Of a DNA stretch of 6,135 nucleotides, positions 5,851 to 6,135 are shown in pieces. Position numbers and translations under genes: made by a program. How positions within the stretch are numbered: position 1 is the first letter of the stretch; each line of letters starts with the position of its first letter. This DNA is from Candidatus Scybalomonas excrementavium (GTDB lineage: Bacteria > Bacillota > Clostridia > Lachnospirales > Lachnospiraceae): positions 1-6,135 of the forward strand of contig JADIML010000049.1 of the NCBI GenBank assembly GCA_017694765.1. Reading direction: 5' to 3'. The notes under the pieces were generated by a model. The model was not told the DNA's origin, made no database searches, and saw only the letters and a list, made by a program, of their open reading frames with translations.

Positions 5851-6135
5851 ATCTTGAAAGATTCATACTTGCATTCAAATCTCTATCCATCACAAGTCCA
5901 CAGAGACATTTGTATACTCTATCAGATAGTTTTAAATCTTTCTTAATCTCTCCACATTGACTACAAATCTTTGATGATGGATAAAATCTATCTGCTACTA
6001 CCAACACAATTCCTCTCAATTTACACTTATACTCAAGTTGCCTTTTAAACTCATAGAAACCTTGTTTTCTGATAGCATCCGATAAATGTTTATTTTTCAT
6101 CATTCCTTTTACATTCAAATCTTCTATTACAACTC
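5828..6135 (-). CDS. tnpB: TnpB RNA-guided nuclease, C-terminal part (partial at window edge)
   Basis: The 101 visible residues are the end of a TnpB protein, usually about 370-400 residues, so roughly three quarters lie beyond the window. The frame is open to the edge and starts VVIEDLNVKGMMKNK, where the Glu of IED (codon 6122-6124) is the RuvC-II catalytic acid. The TTG at 6118 is the Leu of this motif and not a start codon. Further on come YPSSKICSQCG and VYKCLCG, a zinc ribbon with a CxxC and an unusual but known CxC second pair. DRDLNAS then supplies the RuvC-III aspartate. The protein ends 16 residues after the Asp of DRDLNAS with RYKLAYYY. TnpB cuts DNA next to a TAM using an omega RNA transcribed from the 3' end of its own gene. 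Visible catalytic residues are intact, so the protein may be active. It is transcribed toward the coiled-coil gene. Confidence 0.92.
   Translation of the reverse strand, partial: VVIEDLNVKGMMKNKHLSDAIRKQGFYEFKRQLEYKCKLRGIVLVVADRFYPSSKICSQCGEIKKDLKLSDRVYKCLCGLVMDRDLNASMNLSRYKLAYYY

Larger units (their letters stand above)
5754..6135 (-). mobile_element. 3' part of an IS200/IS605-family (IS1341-like) element, cut by the window edge
   Basis: The segment holds the C-terminal part of tnpB and, after its stop, about 74 bases of structured sequence ending at the next gene. Such elements carry the right end and omega RNA 3' of tnpB. The exact right boundary cannot be fixed without comparing copies; it lies somewhere between the tnpB stop (5828) and the coiled-coil start (5753), or slightly inside that gene. 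Whether a tnpA transposase is present beyond the window is unknown. Confidence 0.65.

Noticed and set aside
6116..6118. TTG as the start of a 96-residue zinc-ribbon protein
   Set aside because: The codons before it read VVIED in the same frame and continue the conserved TnpB motif IEDLNVKGM, so this is the middle of tnpB and not a start.

Overview
The window looks like chromosomal DNA from a low-GC, spore-forming Firmicute, most likely a Clostridia member of the Lachnospiraceae type. Four things suggest this: strongly AT-rich sequence with A/T-ending codons, GGAGG-type ribosome binding sites, a YyaC-family spore protein, and a DUF5711 protein beside a CvpA protein. The genus cannot be named from the sequence alone.

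Layout. Positions 1-326 hold no gene. They carry a strong sigma-A-like promoter that fires leftward out of the window, and the terminator of the gene set to its right. Positions 327-3585 hold three leftward genes in transcription order: a membrane protein with an N-terminal MPN/JAMM-like domain and a C-terminal LysM domain, a single-pass DUF5711 beta-propeller-like protein, and a multi-pass CvpA-family protein. The last two are almost certainly co-transcribed, since the CvpA ribosome binding site overlaps the DUF5711 stop codon. A good promoter between the first two genes means the pair can also be expressed alone. A 251-bp divergent region (3586-3836) separates this set from the rightward yyaC homologue (3837-4361). 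yyaC converges on a leftward gene (4488-5753) for a membrane protein with long coiled-coil arms on both sides of a two-helix hairpin. A long stem-loop terminator lies between them. The right edge (about 5754-6135) is the 3' part of an IS200/IS605-type (IS1341-like) element. It has the C-terminal quarter of a leftward TnpB RNA-guided nuclease and, after its stop, a structured segment that probably forms the end of its omega RNA. This element abuts the start of the coiled-coil gene.

How the genes may work together. The LysM, DUF5711 and CvpA proteins are all membrane proteins. The first has a wall-binding domain outside and a probably catalytically dead MPN-like domain inside, so an envelope-associated complex or sensor is a reasonable but untested inference. 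YyaC points to sporulation. The TnpB end is a recent or decaying mobile insertion that may have replaced the original upstream region of the coiled-coil gene.

The observations most worth a second look are the degenerate MPN-TM-LysM fusion, the two terminators that share an exact 12-base core, and the TnpB/omega-RNA junction at a host start codon.
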